Below, piece after piece: positions 36,476 through 45,386 of a DNA stretch of 64,000 nt (position 1 is the stretch's first letter; every line of letters begins with the position of its first letter). A model generated the notes under the pieces. It was not told the DNA's origin, searched no databases, and worked only from the letters and a program-made list of their open reading frames with translations. Source of the DNA: Actinomycetales bacterium (lineage in GTDB: Bacteria > Actinomycetota > Actinomycetes > Actinomycetales > Dermatophilaceae); assembly GCA_016710385.1 (NCBI GenBank), contig JADJVX010000011.1, positions 124,001 through 188,000 on the forward strand, written 5' to 3'. Position numbers and translations under genes: made by a program.

Positions 36476-37744
36476 ATGTCCACCACCCCCGCCGCAGCCG
36501 ACCTCGCGTCCGTGCTGGATCTCAGCGCGCCTGCGGTCCTCGACGATCCCTATCCGGCGCTCGCCGCAGCCCGCGAGCTGGCCCCCGTGGGCTGGCATTC
36601 GGGGCTGGGGTGCTATCTGATCACCAGCCATGCCGGGTGCAACGCCGTGCTGCGCGACCGCTCGCTCGGCCGGATCTTCCGCGACCGCGAGCCGGAGACG
36701 GAGTGGGACACCTTCAACTGGCTGCACGCCGACTCGATCCTTGACAGTGAGCCGCCCAAGCACACCCGGCTGCGACGGCTCATCGCCGGAGCTTTCGGGC
36801 GCGGGCACGTCGCTCGGCTCGGGCCGCGCATCGCTGCGCTCACCGAGACATTGCTCGATGACTGCGCGGCACGGATCGACGCCGATGGCGAGGTCGACCT
36901 CATCGAGCACCTCGCCGAGCCGCTGCCGGTGCTCGTCATCGCCGAGTTGCTCGGCTTTCCGGAGCAGGATGTCCACCTGCTGCGGCCGTGGTCGCAGGCC
37001 ATCGTGCGGATGTACGAGATGACCCGCACCCGCGAGGACGACCTCGCGGCGCAGCAGGCCTGCGGCGAGTTCGCGGCATACGTGCAGGATTTGGCGACAC
37101 ACCGCGTCGCCCACCCGGGGGAGGACCTGCTGTCCGACCTCGTCGCGGCGCGCGACGGCTCGGATCGGCTGTCTCACCGCGAGCTGGTCGCGACGGCGGT
37201 GTTGCTGCTCAACGCGGGACACGAGGCGACCGTCAACGGGTTCGGCAACGGGATGGGCTCGTGGCTGCCGAGCGCGGCCTATCACCGGTATGCCGGCTCC
37301 CGCCCGCCGGCCGGGGCGGATCTGGGGCTGGACATCGGCCTGCTCGTCGAGGAGATGCTGCGCCACGACTCGCCCTCGCAGCTGTTCGAGCGCACTGCCA
37401 CCCAAGACTGTGTCGTCGAGGGAGTGCACGTGCGCGCGGGGGATCGGGTGGCGGTGCTGCTCGGGGCGGCCAACCGCGACCCGCTCGTCTTCGAGGCCCC
37501 CGACGAATTCCGGCCCGATCGCGACCCCAATCCGCAGCTGTCCTTCGGGGCCGGGATTCATTTCTGCGTCGGGGCACCGCTGGCCCGGCTGGAGCTGTCG
37601 ACCTCGCTCACGGCCGTGATGCGGCGGTGGCCGCAGCTGCACGTGGTGCGGGCCACCCGACGGCCGACCTTCGTGTTGCGGGGGTATGAGCAGTTGATCG
37701 TCGCGTCCGGGCTGGCGACGGGGTCAGGGCCGACGTCCGACTGA
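36476..37744 (+). CDS. Cytochrome P450
   Basis: 422 aa soluble bacterial P450. The oxygen-activation helix has LLNAGHEATVNG; the ExxR motif is EEMLRHD; the heme loop is FGAGIHFCVGAPLAR (Cys ligand near residue 364). The segment just after the I-helix (about 258-280) is atypical. TACTGT is 6 bases before the ATG, a leaderless-type layout. It is divergent from the NuoD-like gene. No ferredoxin or reductase gene is adjacent, so the partner and substrate are unknown. Confidence 0.93.
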   Translation: MSTTPAAADLASVLDLSAPAVLDDPYPALAAARELAPVGWHSGLGCYLITSHAGCNAVLRDRSLGRIFRDREPETEWDTFNWLHADSILDSEPPKHTRLRRLIAGAFGRGHVARLGPRIAALTETLLDDCAARIDADGEVDLIEHLAEPLPVLVIAELLGFPEQDVHLLRPWSQAIVRMYEMTRTREDDLAAQQACGEFAAYVQDLATHRVAHPGEDLLSDLVAARDGSDRLSHRELVATAVLLLNAGHEATVNGFGNGMGSWLPSAAYHRYAGSRPPAGADLGLDIGLLVEEMLRHDSPSQLFERTATQDCVVEGVHVRAGDRVAVLLGAANRDPLVFEAPDEFRPDRDPNPQLSFGAGIHFCVGAPLARLELSTSLTAVMRRWPQLHVVRATRRPTFVLRGYEQLIVASGLATGSGPTSD

Positions 37745-37789
37745 GCAGAGCGGATCGCGGGTGGTGCTGCCGGGAGTAGGTTCGAGGTC

Positions 37790-38557
37790 ATGAGCGGCTC
37801 GTCGGACTCTGACCTCACCCCTCGCCTGCGCGTGGGTCTGGTCGGCGCGGGGCGCGCCGGAGTGGTGCTCGGTGCCGCCCTGGAACGGGCGGGCCATCGG
37901 GTCGTCGCCGTGTCCGCAGTGAGTGATCTCTCCCGTGAGCGGGTGGCAATGTCCTTGCCGCGCAGCGAGATTTGTGATGCCGTCGACGTCGTCAAGGATG
38001 TCGACCTGGTGCTGGTCGCGGTCCCCGACGACGAGTTGCCCGACCTGGTGAGCGGCTTGGCCGCGACCGGGTCGTTGCACCCGGGCCAAATCCTCGTGCA
38101 CACCAGCCCCGGTGTCGGCATCTCGGTCCTCGAGCCGGCGGTCTCGGCCGATGTGCTGCCGTTGGCCATCCACCCGGCTGTCACGCTCGGCGGGCGTCCC
38201 TCCGACGTCGATCGGCTGCGCGGCGCCGTCTTTGCCGTGACCACGTTGCGCTCGTTGCGCCCGCTCGGAGAGGCGCTGGTCATCGAGATGGGCGGCGAGC
38301 CGGTCTGGGTCGAGGAGGAGGACCGCCCGGCCTATGCCGCGGCGCTGGCCGCCGTGCGCGAGGGGGTGCTCGGGGTGCTCGGCGCCGCCGGGCGGGTGCT
38401 GAGCGACTGCGGCATACCGAATCCTGCGCTGGTCCTGGCCCCGCTCGTTTCGGCGACCGCTGAGGAAGCCTGGTCTGGCAGTAGCGTTGCCCGCGGACTG
38501 TCGCCGCAACCCGATCCCCGCCAGCGCCCTGGCAGCACACCGGAGGAGCCCGAGTGA
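37790..38557 (+). CDS. Rossmann-like / DUF2520 protein, short C-terminus
   Basis: 255 aa. It has an N-terminal NAD(P)-binding fold (RVGLVGAGRAGVVLGAALERAGH) and the DUF2520 region (HTSPGVG, LAIHPAVTLGG). Homologues such as Rv3603c are near 300 aa; here the last helices after LSDCGIPNPALVLAPLVSA are replaced by a short polar tail. In related genomes panC follows directly; here nadB follows (GTGA overlap). TAGGTT is 7 bases before the ATG. Confidence 0.85.
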   Translation: MSGSSDSDLTPRLRVGLVGAGRAGVVLGAALERAGHRVVAVSAVSDLSRERVAMSLPRSEICDAVDVVKDVDLVLVAVPDDELPDLVSGLAATGSLHPGQILVHTSPGVGISVLEPAVSADVLPLAIHPAVTLGGRPSDVDRLRGAVFAVTTLRSLRPLGEALVIEMGGEPVWVEEEDRPAYAAALAAVREGVLGVLGAAGRVLSDCGIPNPALVLAPLVSATAEEAWSGSSVARGLSPQPDPRQRPGSTPEEPE

Positions 38558-40248
38558 GCACCCCATTGACCATCCCGCGTTGGCTCGCGGCCCCGCCACC
38601 GGGATGGACAACGACAGCCGATGTCGTCGTCGTGGGATCGGGCATCGCCGGTCTCACCGCCGCGCTGCGCCTGCGGGCCCAGGGGTCGACCGTGCTGCTG
38701 GTGACCAAGACCCTGCTCAACGAAGGGTCGACGGCCTGGGCGCAAGGCGGGATCGCGGCCGCCATGGACGACGAGGACTCGCCCGACCAACACCTGCACG
38801 ACACCCTCGTGGCCGGCGTCGGGTTGTGCGACGTCGCCGCCGTGACCGCGCTGGTCCACGAAGGCCCCACTCGAGTGCGCGAATTGGTCGCTCTCGGCGC
38901 GAATTTCGACCGCGGCAGCAACGGTGAGATCAGCCTGACCCGCGAGGGTGGCCACCACCGGGACCGCATCCTGCATGCCGGTGGCGACGCGACCGGCAAG
39001 GAGATCAGCCGGGCGCTCATCGAGGCCCTGCACCTGGTCAAGGACGACCCGGGCATCGAGGTCATCGAGCATGCCCTCGTCGTCGACCTCCTGCAGGACG
39101 CCGAGGGGCGGGTCTGTGGCGCCACCATCCACGTCATCGGCGAGGGTCAGATCGACGGGGTCGGCGCGGTCCACTGTCGGGCGGTTGTCCTGGCGACCGG
39201 TGGGCTCGGCCAGATCTATGCGGCGACGACCAACCCCTCGGTCGCCACCGGTGACGGCATGGCGATCGCGCTGCGGGCGGGTGCGGTGCTCGCCGACCTC
39301 GAGTTCGTCCAGTTCCACCCCACGGTGCTCTTCCTCGGGGACGACTCGACCGGCCAGCAGCCGCTCATCTCCGAGGCCGTTCGTGGGGAGGGTGCCGTCT
39401 TGGTCGACAAGGACGGCGTGCGCTTTATGCAGGGCCAGCACGAGTTGGCCGATCTCGCTCCCCGCGATGTCGTGGCCCGCGCGATCGTCGCCCGGATGGC
39501 GCAGACCCATGCCGATCACGTCTTCCTCGACTGTCGTCACCTAGGCCGCGAGTTCTTGGAGAAGCGCTTCCCGTCGATCGTCGCCTCGTGCCGGGAGCAC
39601 GGCTTCGACATGGCGACCGATCTGTTGCCCGTCGCCCCGGCGCAGCACTACGCCAGTGGGGGCGTGCGCACCGACCTGGACGGGCGCTCCTCGCTGCCCG
39701 GTCTCTACGCGTGCGGCGAGTGTTCGTGCACCGGAGTCCACGGCGCCAACCGGCTCGCCTCCAACTCACTGCTCGAGGGTCTGGTCTTCGCCCACCGGAT
39801 CGCCGAGGACATCACCCGGCGCTTCGCTGCCGGCGAGTTGCCGTGGACCGATCCCTTGCCAGCGCAGTCCGCGCGTGGCTGCGGCGACTGCACGCTGCTC
39901 AAGTCGGGCAATCGCAAGACCGTGCAGCGCACCATGACCGCCGGCTCCGGCGTCGTCCGCTCGGCCGACTCGCTGGCGGCCGCGCGGGCTCGATTGGGCA
40001 CGCTCGCTGCCTCGGCCGATGGGGTCGAGGGCGGTCCGAAGTCCTGGCAGACCACCAACCTGCTCCAACTGGGCCAACTGCTCACCCACGTGGCCGCGCT
40101 ACGCGAGGAGACTCGCGGCGGGCATGTCCGCAGCGATTTCCCCGCCCGCGACGACGCACACTGGCTCGGTCACACGTATGCCGTGCGCGGCACCGACGGT
40201 GTGGTCACCACCTCCTTCCACCCCACCGCCCCTGCGGAGCTGTCATGA
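38554..40248 (+). CDS. nadB: L-aspartate oxidase
   Basis: 564 aa. A FAD enzyme that converts aspartate to iminoaspartate in NAD synthesis. The FAD fold starts VVVGSGIAGLTAAL; NEGSTAWAQGGIAAAM and the HHRDRILHAGGDATGKE active-site region are typical. The C-terminal helical domain completes it. A GGAGGAG ribosome site precedes the GTG. It overlaps nadC. The partner nadA is not in the window. Confidence 0.95.
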   Translation: MSTPLTIPRWLAAPPPGWTTTADVVVVGSGIAGLTAALRLRAQGSTVLLVTKTLLNEGSTAWAQGGIAAAMDDEDSPDQHLHDTLVAGVGLCDVAAVTALVHEGPTRVRELVALGANFDRGSNGEISLTREGGHHRDRILHAGGDATGKEISRALIEALHLVKDDPGIEVIEHALVVDLLQDAEGRVCGATIHVIGEGQIDGVGAVHCRAVVLATGGLGQIYAATTNPSVATGDGMAIALRAGAVLADLEFVQFHPTVLFLGDDSTGQQPLISEAVRGEGAVLVDKDGVRFMQGQHELADLAPRDVVARAIVARMAQTHADHVFLDCRHLGREFLEKRFPSIVASCREHGFDMATDLLPVAPAQHYASGGVRTDLDGRSSLPGLYACGECSCTGVHGANRLASNSLLEGLVFAHRIAEDITRRFAAGELPWTDPLPAQSARGCGDCTLLKSGNRKTVQRTMTAGSGVVRSADSLAAARARLGTLAASADGVEGGPKSWQTTNLLQLGQLLTHVAALREETRGGHVRSDFPARDDAHWLGHTYAVRGTDGVVTTSFHPTAPAELS

Positions 40249-41120
40249 CCGATCTGCGCTACCCCGCCGACGACGCCCGGGAGCTCGTCCGGGTCGCCCT
40301 TGCCGAGGACCTCGGGCCAGCCGGCCTCGATGTCACCACCCTGGCAACCATCCCCGCCGACCAGGAGGCCACGGCATACGTGCTCGCCCGGGCCGCGGGT
40401 GTCGTCGCGGGGCTGCCTGTCGTGGCCGAGGTCTTCGCCCAAGTGGCGGCCCTCGTCGGCAGCCCGGTGCCGTCGGTCGAGCTCGCCGTCGGCGATGGCA
40501 CCCAGGTCGTGCGCGGGGATGTGCTCGCGCGGGTGACCGGACCGATCCGGGTCATCCTCATCGGCGAGCGCACTCTGCTCAACATCGCCAGCCGGCTGTC
40601 CGGAGTGGCCACCCACACCCGGCGCTGGGCCGACCAGCTCGAGGGCACCGGCGCGATGGTGCTCGATACCCGCAAGACGACACCGGGGATGCGCCACCTG
40701 GAGAAGTACGCCGTGCGCGCCGGCGGCGGCACCAACAAGCGCATGGGGCTCTACGACTGCGCGATGATCAAGGACAACCACAAGCTCGCTGCGGGCAGTG
40801 TGTCGGCGGCCTACCAGGCGATCCGGCGCACCTTCCCCGAGGTCGACATCCAGGTCGAGGTGACGACGGTCGCCGAGGCGCTGGAGGCGTATGCCGTGGG
40901 GGCCCGGTTCATCATGTGCGACAACATGTCGGTGCCGCTGCTGGCCGAGACCGTGGCCGCGCTGCGGGCCCAGGACGAGCCGGTGGAGATCGAGGCGACC
41001 GGTGGGCTGACCCTCGAGGTGGCCCGCGAGTATGCCCTGACCGGGGTGGACTACCTCTCGGTCGGAGGCTTGACCCACTCCAGCCCGATCCTCGACATCG
41101 CCCTCGACCTGGCTGACTGA
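40245..41120 (+). CDS. nadC: Nicotinate-nucleotide pyrophosphorylase (carboxylating)
   Basis: 291 aa. It converts quinolinate and PRPP to nicotinate mononucleotide. Motifs: ALAEDLGPAGLDVTTL at the N-terminus, TRKTTPGMRHLEKYAVRAGGG, MIKDNHKLAAGS, and IEATGGLTLEVAREYALTGVDYLSVGGLTHS. The ATG overlaps the nadB stop (ATGA). Confidence 0.97.
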   Translation: MTDLRYPADDARELVRVALAEDLGPAGLDVTTLATIPADQEATAYVLARAAGVVAGLPVVAEVFAQVAALVGSPVPSVELAVGDGTQVVRGDVLARVTGPIRVILIGERTLLNIASRLSGVATHTRRWADQLEGTGAMVLDTRKTTPGMRHLEKYAVRAGGGTNKRMGLYDCAMIKDNHKLAAGSVSAAYQAIRRTFPEVDIQVEVTTVAEALEAYAVGARFIMCDNMSVPLLAETVAALRAQDEPVEIEATGGLTLEVAREYALTGVDYLSVGGLTHSSPILDIALDLAD

Positions 41121-41171
41121 CCCGGATGCCGTGCGGCAGCTCGGTCGGTGGTCGCAGCTAGCGTCTGGTGC

Positions 41172-41969
41172 GTGACACATCCGGGAGCGAGGTCGACACG
41201 CAGGGCCGCCACTGACCGCTTCGAGCCGCTCCCCATTCGGCGGGTGCAGCGCCGACGGCCGCTTGACCCGGACGACGAGGGGCTGACTGCGCTGACTCCG
41301 GGCAGGTGGCCGCTCACCCTCGCCCCGGTCGCCCAGCTCCTCCAGGAGGGCCTGGACCTCGGGCGAGCGACCGTGCTCGTCGGCGCCAATGGCAGCGGCA
41401 AGTCGACGATTGTCGAGGCGGTGGCCATGGCCTTCGGCTTGGCCCCGGAGGGTGGATCGACCGGTGCCCGCCATCGCACCATCGAGTCGGAGTCGCCACT
41501 GCACCATGACCTTGAGCTCGTCCGCGGTCCCGGGGGGAGCCGGTGGGGCTACTTCGTGCGTGCCGAGACGATGCACGGGTTGATGGGCTATCTCGACGAG
41601 ACCGCCAAGGATTCATTCACCCGCGACCCGACCTTCTCTCGGCTCAGTCATGGCGAGTCGTTCCTGGCCTTGCTCTCGACCCGGCGGTTTCGCGGACCGG
41701 GGTTGTTCGTCATGGACGAGCCCGAGGCGGGTCTGGCCTTCGAGGCCCAGTTGGCGCTGCTGGGGCAGCTCATCGGTCTGGCCAGTCGGCGAGGGTGCCA
41801 GGTCCTGCTCGCCACCCACTCGCCGATCATCGCCGCGCTGCCGGGCGCGACCATCCTGCAGCTCGACGCGACCGGTCTGCATCCCACGACCTGGGCGCAG
41901 CTGCAGGCCGTCGACCACTACCGCCGGTTCCTCGCCCACCCCGAGCAATACCTGCGCCACCTCGACTAG
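41172..41969 (+). CDS. AAA/ABC-type ATPase (SbcC/RecF-like small ATPase)
   Basis: 265 aa. A soluble ABC-like ATPase with the Walker A motif VLVGANGSGKST (near residue 76), a signature loop LSHGES, Walker B LFVMDEPEAGL and H-loop LLATHSPI. There is no membrane domain. It resembles the stand-alone AAA_21/AAA_23 ATPases of unknown role, some of which are overcoming-lysogenisation-like or toxin partners; no partner is encoded nearby. TAGCGT 7 bases before GTG 41172 suggests a leaderless start. Confidence 0.85.
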   Translation: MTHPGARSTRRAATDRFEPLPIRRVQRRRPLDPDDEGLTALTPGRWPLTLAPVAQLLQEGLDLGRATVLVGANGSGKSTIVEAVAMAFGLAPEGGSTGARHRTIESESPLHHDLELVRGPGGSRWGYFVRAETMHGLMGYLDETAKDSFTRDPTFSRLSHGESFLALLSTRRFRGPGLFVMDEPEAGLAFEAQLALLGQLIGLASRRGCQVLLATHSPIIAALPGATILQLDATGLHPTTWAQLQAVDHYRRFLAHPEQYLRHLD

Positions 41970-41994
41970 CCTGCTGCGGTCGCGGTGGTGAGCG

Positions 41995-42024
41995 ACACGG
42001 CATACCCCTGCCTGTATGCCGTGT
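41995..42024. repeat. Inverted pair of the TATGCCG oligomer (11-bp stem)
   Basis: ACACGGCATAC (41995-42005) pairs exactly with GTATGCCGTGT (42014-42024); the loop is CCCTGCCT. It lies between the ATPase gene and lysS and could act as a terminator for the former. Confidence 0.75.
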
Positions 42025-42063
42025 GCGTCGGGAACACTCGGCCGCCCTCGGTACCCTTGCCCG

Positions 42064-43590
42064 GTGACCACCCTTTCCACCACCGAGCCCACGAGCGCGC
42101 CCGACGGCGCCGACGCTGCCGACGATCTGCCCGAGCAGGTGCGGATCCGGCGCGAGAAGCGGGCCCGGCTCATCGAGAGCGGTCACCAGGCATTCCCCGT
42201 GTGGATCGAGCGCACGCATACGCTGGCCGACATCCGCGAGCAGTGGGGCCACCTCGCCGCCGGTGACGAGACCGAAGCCCTCGTGCGGACTGCCGGGCGG
42301 GTCATGTACGTCCGCAACACCGGCAAGCTGTGCTTCGCGACCCTCCAGGAGGGCATCGGCACCCGGCTGCAGGTCATGCTCAGCCTCGCCGAGGTCGGGG
42401 AGGCGGCCCTCGCCGACTGGAAGGCGCTGGTCGACCTCGGTGACCACGTCGCCGTGGAGGGGAGGGTCATCTCGAGCAAACGCGGTGAGTTGTCGATCAT
42501 GGTGAGCTCCTGGCAGATGGCGGCCAAGGCGCTGCGCCCGCTGCCGACATTGCACAAAGAGCTCTCCGAGGAGACCAGGGTCCGGCAGCGCTACGCCGAC
42601 CTGGTCGTGCGCCAAGAGGCCCGTGACATGGTGCGCACCCGGGCCCGAGCCACCCGGGCGCTGCGTGAGGTGCTGCACGAGCAGGGCTATCTCGAGGTCG
42701 AGACCCCGGTGCTGCAGCTCATCCACGGTGGCGCGGCGGCTCGACCGTTCACGACCCACCTCAACGCGTTCGACCAGAAGATGACGTTGCGCATCGCCCT
42801 GGAGCTCAATCTCAAGAAGGCCGTCGTCGGCGGCATCGATCGGGTCTACGAGCTGGGGCGGATCTTCCGCAACGAGGGCATCGACGCGACCCATTCGGCC
42901 GAGTTCACCATGCTCGAGGCCTACCAGGCCTACGGCGACCAGACGACCATCGCCCGGCTCATCCAGGACCTCTACGTCGGCGTCGCCGAGGCACTCGACC
43001 GGCGGGTGGTGCAGACCCCGCGCGGCGAGGTCGACCTCGGGGGGGAATGGCGCTGGCTGTCGGTGTATCCCGCGGTCAGTGACGCCGTTGGCGAAGAGGT
43101 CACGCCCGAAACGCCGGTGGAGACACTGCGCCGGTATGCCGTGGCCCGTGACGTCGAGCTCGACCCGGCCTGGGGCGCCGACAAGGTCGTCCTGGAACTA
43201 CTCTCCGAACTCGTCGAGCCGCACCTGCTGCAGCCGACCTTCCTGTGTGACTACCCGGCGATTGCCCAGCCGTTGGCCCGGCCGCACCGCGAGCGGCCGG
43301 GGCTCATCGAGGCATGGGACCTCATCATTGCCGGCGTGGAGCGTGGCACCGGCTTCTCGGAGTTGATCGACCCGATCATCCAGCGTGAGGTGCTCACCGC
43401 GCAGTCCTTGCTCGCCGCCGGCGGAGACCCCGAGGCGATGCAGCTGGACGAGGACTTCCTGCGGGCGCTGGAATACGGCGCGCCGCCCATGGGCGGGTTG
43501 GGTCTGGGTATCGATCGCCTGGTCATGCTGTTCACCGGGGCCAATATCCGCGAGACGATCCTCTTCCCGTTGCTCAAACCCGAGGACTGA
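42064..43590 (+). CDS. lysS: Lysine--tRNA ligase (class II)
   Basis: 508 aa. N-terminal OB-fold anticodon-binding domain (residues about 70-180), then the class II catalytic core: RQRYADLVV, ELGRIFRNEGIDATHSAEFTMLE (motif 2) and GLGLGIDRLVMLFT (motif 3). It charges tRNA-Lys. GTG 42064 lies 6 bases after TACCCT, again a leaderless-type layout. Its position before lsr2 is the conserved actinobacterial order. Confidence 0.95.
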   Translation: MTTLSTTEPTSAPDGADAADDLPEQVRIRREKRARLIESGHQAFPVWIERTHTLADIREQWGHLAAGDETEALVRTAGRVMYVRNTGKLCFATLQEGIGTRLQVMLSLAEVGEAALADWKALVDLGDHVAVEGRVISSKRGELSIMVSSWQMAAKALRPLPTLHKELSEETRVRQRYADLVVRQEARDMVRTRARATRALREVLHEQGYLEVETPVLQLIHGGAAARPFTTHLNAFDQKMTLRIALELNLKKAVVGGIDRVYELGRIFRNEGIDATHSAEFTMLEAYQAYGDQTTIARLIQDLYVGVAEALDRRVVQTPRGEVDLGGEWRWLSVYPAVSDAVGEEVTPETPVETLRRYAVARDVELDPAWGADKVVLELLSELVEPHLLQPTFLCDYPAIAQPLARPHRERPGLIEAWDLIIAGVERGTGFSELIDPIIQREVLTAQSLLAAGGDPEAMQLDEDFLRALEYGAPPMGGLGLGIDRLVMLFTGANIRETILFPLLKPED

Positions 43591-43593
43591 CCC

Positions 43594-43794
43594 ATGTGGG
43601 ATGCCATCTATCCGTATGTCGCCGCGCTGGTCCCGACCATCGGGTTGCTGATCATCGCTTACGTCGTCTTCAAGACGATCTTCGAAGCCGACCGCAAGGA
43701 GCGCATCGCGCAGGCGCAATGGGAACGGGATCAGGACCGGGAGCGGGCGCGCGAGCGAGCGGCCTCGCCGGACTCGGACCCGATGTCGGACTGA
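43594..43794 (+). CDS. Small single-pass membrane protein
   Basis: 66 aa. One membrane span (VAALVPTIGLLIIAYVVF) followed by a highly charged tail (EADRKERIAQAQWERDQDRERARERA). It starts 3 bases after the lysS stop, so it is translationally linked. Similar short proteins sit between lysS and lsr2 in related actinobacteria. The function is unknown. Confidence 0.75.
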   Translation: MWDAIYPYVAALVPTIGLLIIAYVVFKTIFEADRKERIAQAQWERDQDRERARERAASPDSDPMSD

Positions 43795-43884
43795 CCGCCG
43801 GGTGATCATCGCGGCCGGCCGCGCATTTGAAGACCGGGGGCAGGATCGAGCAGCGGTGGAATGTCCGAAGTGCCCCACCCTCGC

Positions 43885-43962
43885 AGGTTAAGTTCTTTTA
43901 ACGTCGACCATCCGACGTGATCTCTGGATGTGTTTACCCGGATCAACTGACCGTGTTATGGT
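43885..43962 (+). promoter_or_regulatory. lsr2 promoter region with AT-rich inverted repeat
   Basis: TTTACC (43933-43938), 18 bases, TATGGT (43957-43962) is a plausible promoter. About 35 bases upstream, GTTAAGTTCTTTTAAC is an AT-rich inverted repeat (GTTAA/TTAAC), unusual in this GC-rich DNA. As Lsr2 binds AT-rich DNA, it could be an autoregulatory site (inference). The rest of 43798-44082 holds no gene that I can support. Confidence 0.5.
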
Positions 43963-44082
43963 AAGCATCGGCCTAGGGCAGTTTGATCGATTCGGTCACG
44001 CAGTCCGACCATGGTGTGCGGGTCATATAGCACACATCAGCAGTGCCATCCACAGTTACACACACGAATGGAGTCCACTTCA

Positions 44083-44412
44083 GTGGCAAAACGCACAGTG
44101 GTCGTTCTTGAGGACGACCTCGACGGCGGCCCCGCCGACGAGACCGTGACCTTCTCCCTTGACGGGGCGACCTACGAGATTGACCTCTCCAAGGCCAATG
44201 CAGACCGGTTGCGCGATTCGCTCTCGGCCTGGATCGGTGCAGCGGAGAAGGTGAGTGGTCGGCGCTCGACCAAGCGTCGCGCTTCTGCCGCGCCGCGTCG
44301 CGGCAACGGTGCTGTGGTCCGTGAGTGGGCCCGCGCCAACGGTTTCGAGGTGAGCGACCGGGGACGCGTCTCCGCCGCGATCCAGGAGGCCTACGACAAG
44401 GCTCACAGCTGA
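44083..44412 (+). CDS. lsr2: Lsr2 nucleoid-associated protein
   Basis: 109 aa. H-NS-like xenogeneic silencer of actinobacteria. The N-terminal dimerisation domain starts AKRTVVVLEDDLDGG; the C-terminal DNA-binding domain contains VREWARANGFEVSDRGRVSAAIQEAY, with the RGR minor-groove loop. GTG 44083 is preferred (GGAG 9 bases upstream; homologues begin MAK); an ATG at 44068 is in frame. It may silence the foreign-looking region downstream. Confidence 0.94.
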   Translation: MAKRTVVVLEDDLDGGPADETVTFSLDGATYEIDLSKANADRLRDSLSAWIGAAEKVSGRRSTKRRASAAPRRGNGAVVREWARANGFEVSDRGRVSAAIQEAYDKAHS

Positions 44413-44445
44413 TCGAGTCAGCGACCGGCAGCTGCCGGACACTTC

Positions 44446-44480
44446 AGCGGCCGTCGTCCCCAACCGGGACGGCGGCCGCT
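44446..44480. terminator. Bidirectional terminator between lsr2 and ligD
   Basis: AGCGGCCGTCGTCCC (44446-44460) pairs with GGGACGGCGGCCGCT (44466-44480) with one U-G pair and loop CAACC. It lies between convergent genes. Confidence 0.75.
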
Positions 44481-44492
44481 TGGTATGCCGTG

Positions 44493-45386
44493 TCACTCCA
44501 AGAGTGCGGCCGCGAGGTCGCCGTGCCGTTGGACGCGGTCGAGGACATCGTCGGCGAGCACCTGGGTCAGGCCCTCGGGTGCCGCAGCGCCGCGTTCGAG
44601 TTCCTCCCACGTGCGCGGAGTCGCCGCAAATGGGGCGCCCTTGCCGCGCAAGGAATACGGACTGATCGTCGTCTTTGCCGCGGCGTTCTGGCTCCAGTCG
44701 ACGAAGACTTTGCCCGGCCGTAGCGCTGTCGCCATCTTCCAGACAACCACGTCGGGAAACTCTTCGGTCAATTCCTGGGCCAGTTGTTGGGCCAGCGCGC
44801 TGAGTTCGTCGCTGCTCTGCGTACGTGGCACGACGGCATACACCTGGAGGCCTTTCGAACCACTGGTGACCGGCACGGGTGATAGCCCGATCCCGGTGAG
44901 CCGTTCGCGCACCCGCAGTGCGACGAGCGAGCATTGCTGCAAACCCGCGCCAGGTCCCGGATCGAGGTCGATGACCAGCCGATCGGGCGGCAGCGGCCGA
45001 TCGTCGTCATCGACCTTCCATTGCGGGACGTGGAGTTCCAGAGACGCGAGATTCGCCAGATAGGTGAGGGTGTCGACGCCGGTGATGAGCGGATAGGTGA
45101 TCGTGTCGCTGCTGTGGGTGAGCGTCACCCGAGGCAGCCATGATGGTGCTCCGGACGGCAGGTTCTTCTCGAAAAAGCTCATTCCGCCGGTCCCATGGGG
45201 GAATCTCACCCGAGTCACCGGCCGTAGCGCGACGTGCGGCAACAGCACCGGTGCGATCCGCGCGTAGTAGTTCAAGACCTCGCCCTTGGTCGTCTCCGTG
45301 TCGGGATAGAGGACCTTGTCGAGATTGCTCACGACCAGACGCCGGCCGGCTACCTCCACGGTGACCTTGGCTGCGGACTCAGCCAT
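44493..45386 (-). CDS. LigD polymerase-domain protein (NHEJ primase-polymerase)
   Basis: 297 aa. Archaeo-eukaryotic primase fold as in the LigD polymerase domain, which fills gaps at double-strand breaks and prefers ribonucleotides. Motifs: NLDKVLYPDTETTKGEVL, GMSFFEKNLPSGAPSW, the catalytic LVIDLDPGPG (DxD), TSGSKGLQVYAVV and KVFVDWSQNAAAKTTISPYSLR. In actinobacteria the LigD activities are often separate polypeptides, as here. It overlaps the ligase gene by 8 bases and shares a terminator with lsr2. Confidence 0.93.
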   Translation of the reverse strand: MAESAAKVTVEVAGRRLVVSNLDKVLYPDTETTKGEVLNYYARIAPVLLPHVALRPVTRVRFPHGTGGMSFFEKNLPSGAPSWLPRVTLTHSSDTITYPLITGVDTLTYLANLASLELHVPQWKVDDDDRPLPPDRLVIDLDPGPGAGLQQCSLVALRVRERLTGIGLSPVPVTSGSKGLQVYAVVPRTQSSDELSALAQQLAQELTEEFPDVVVWKMATALRPGKVFVDWSQNAAAKTTISPYSLRGKGAPFAATPRTWEELERGAAAPEGLTQVLADDVLDRVQRHGDLAAALLE

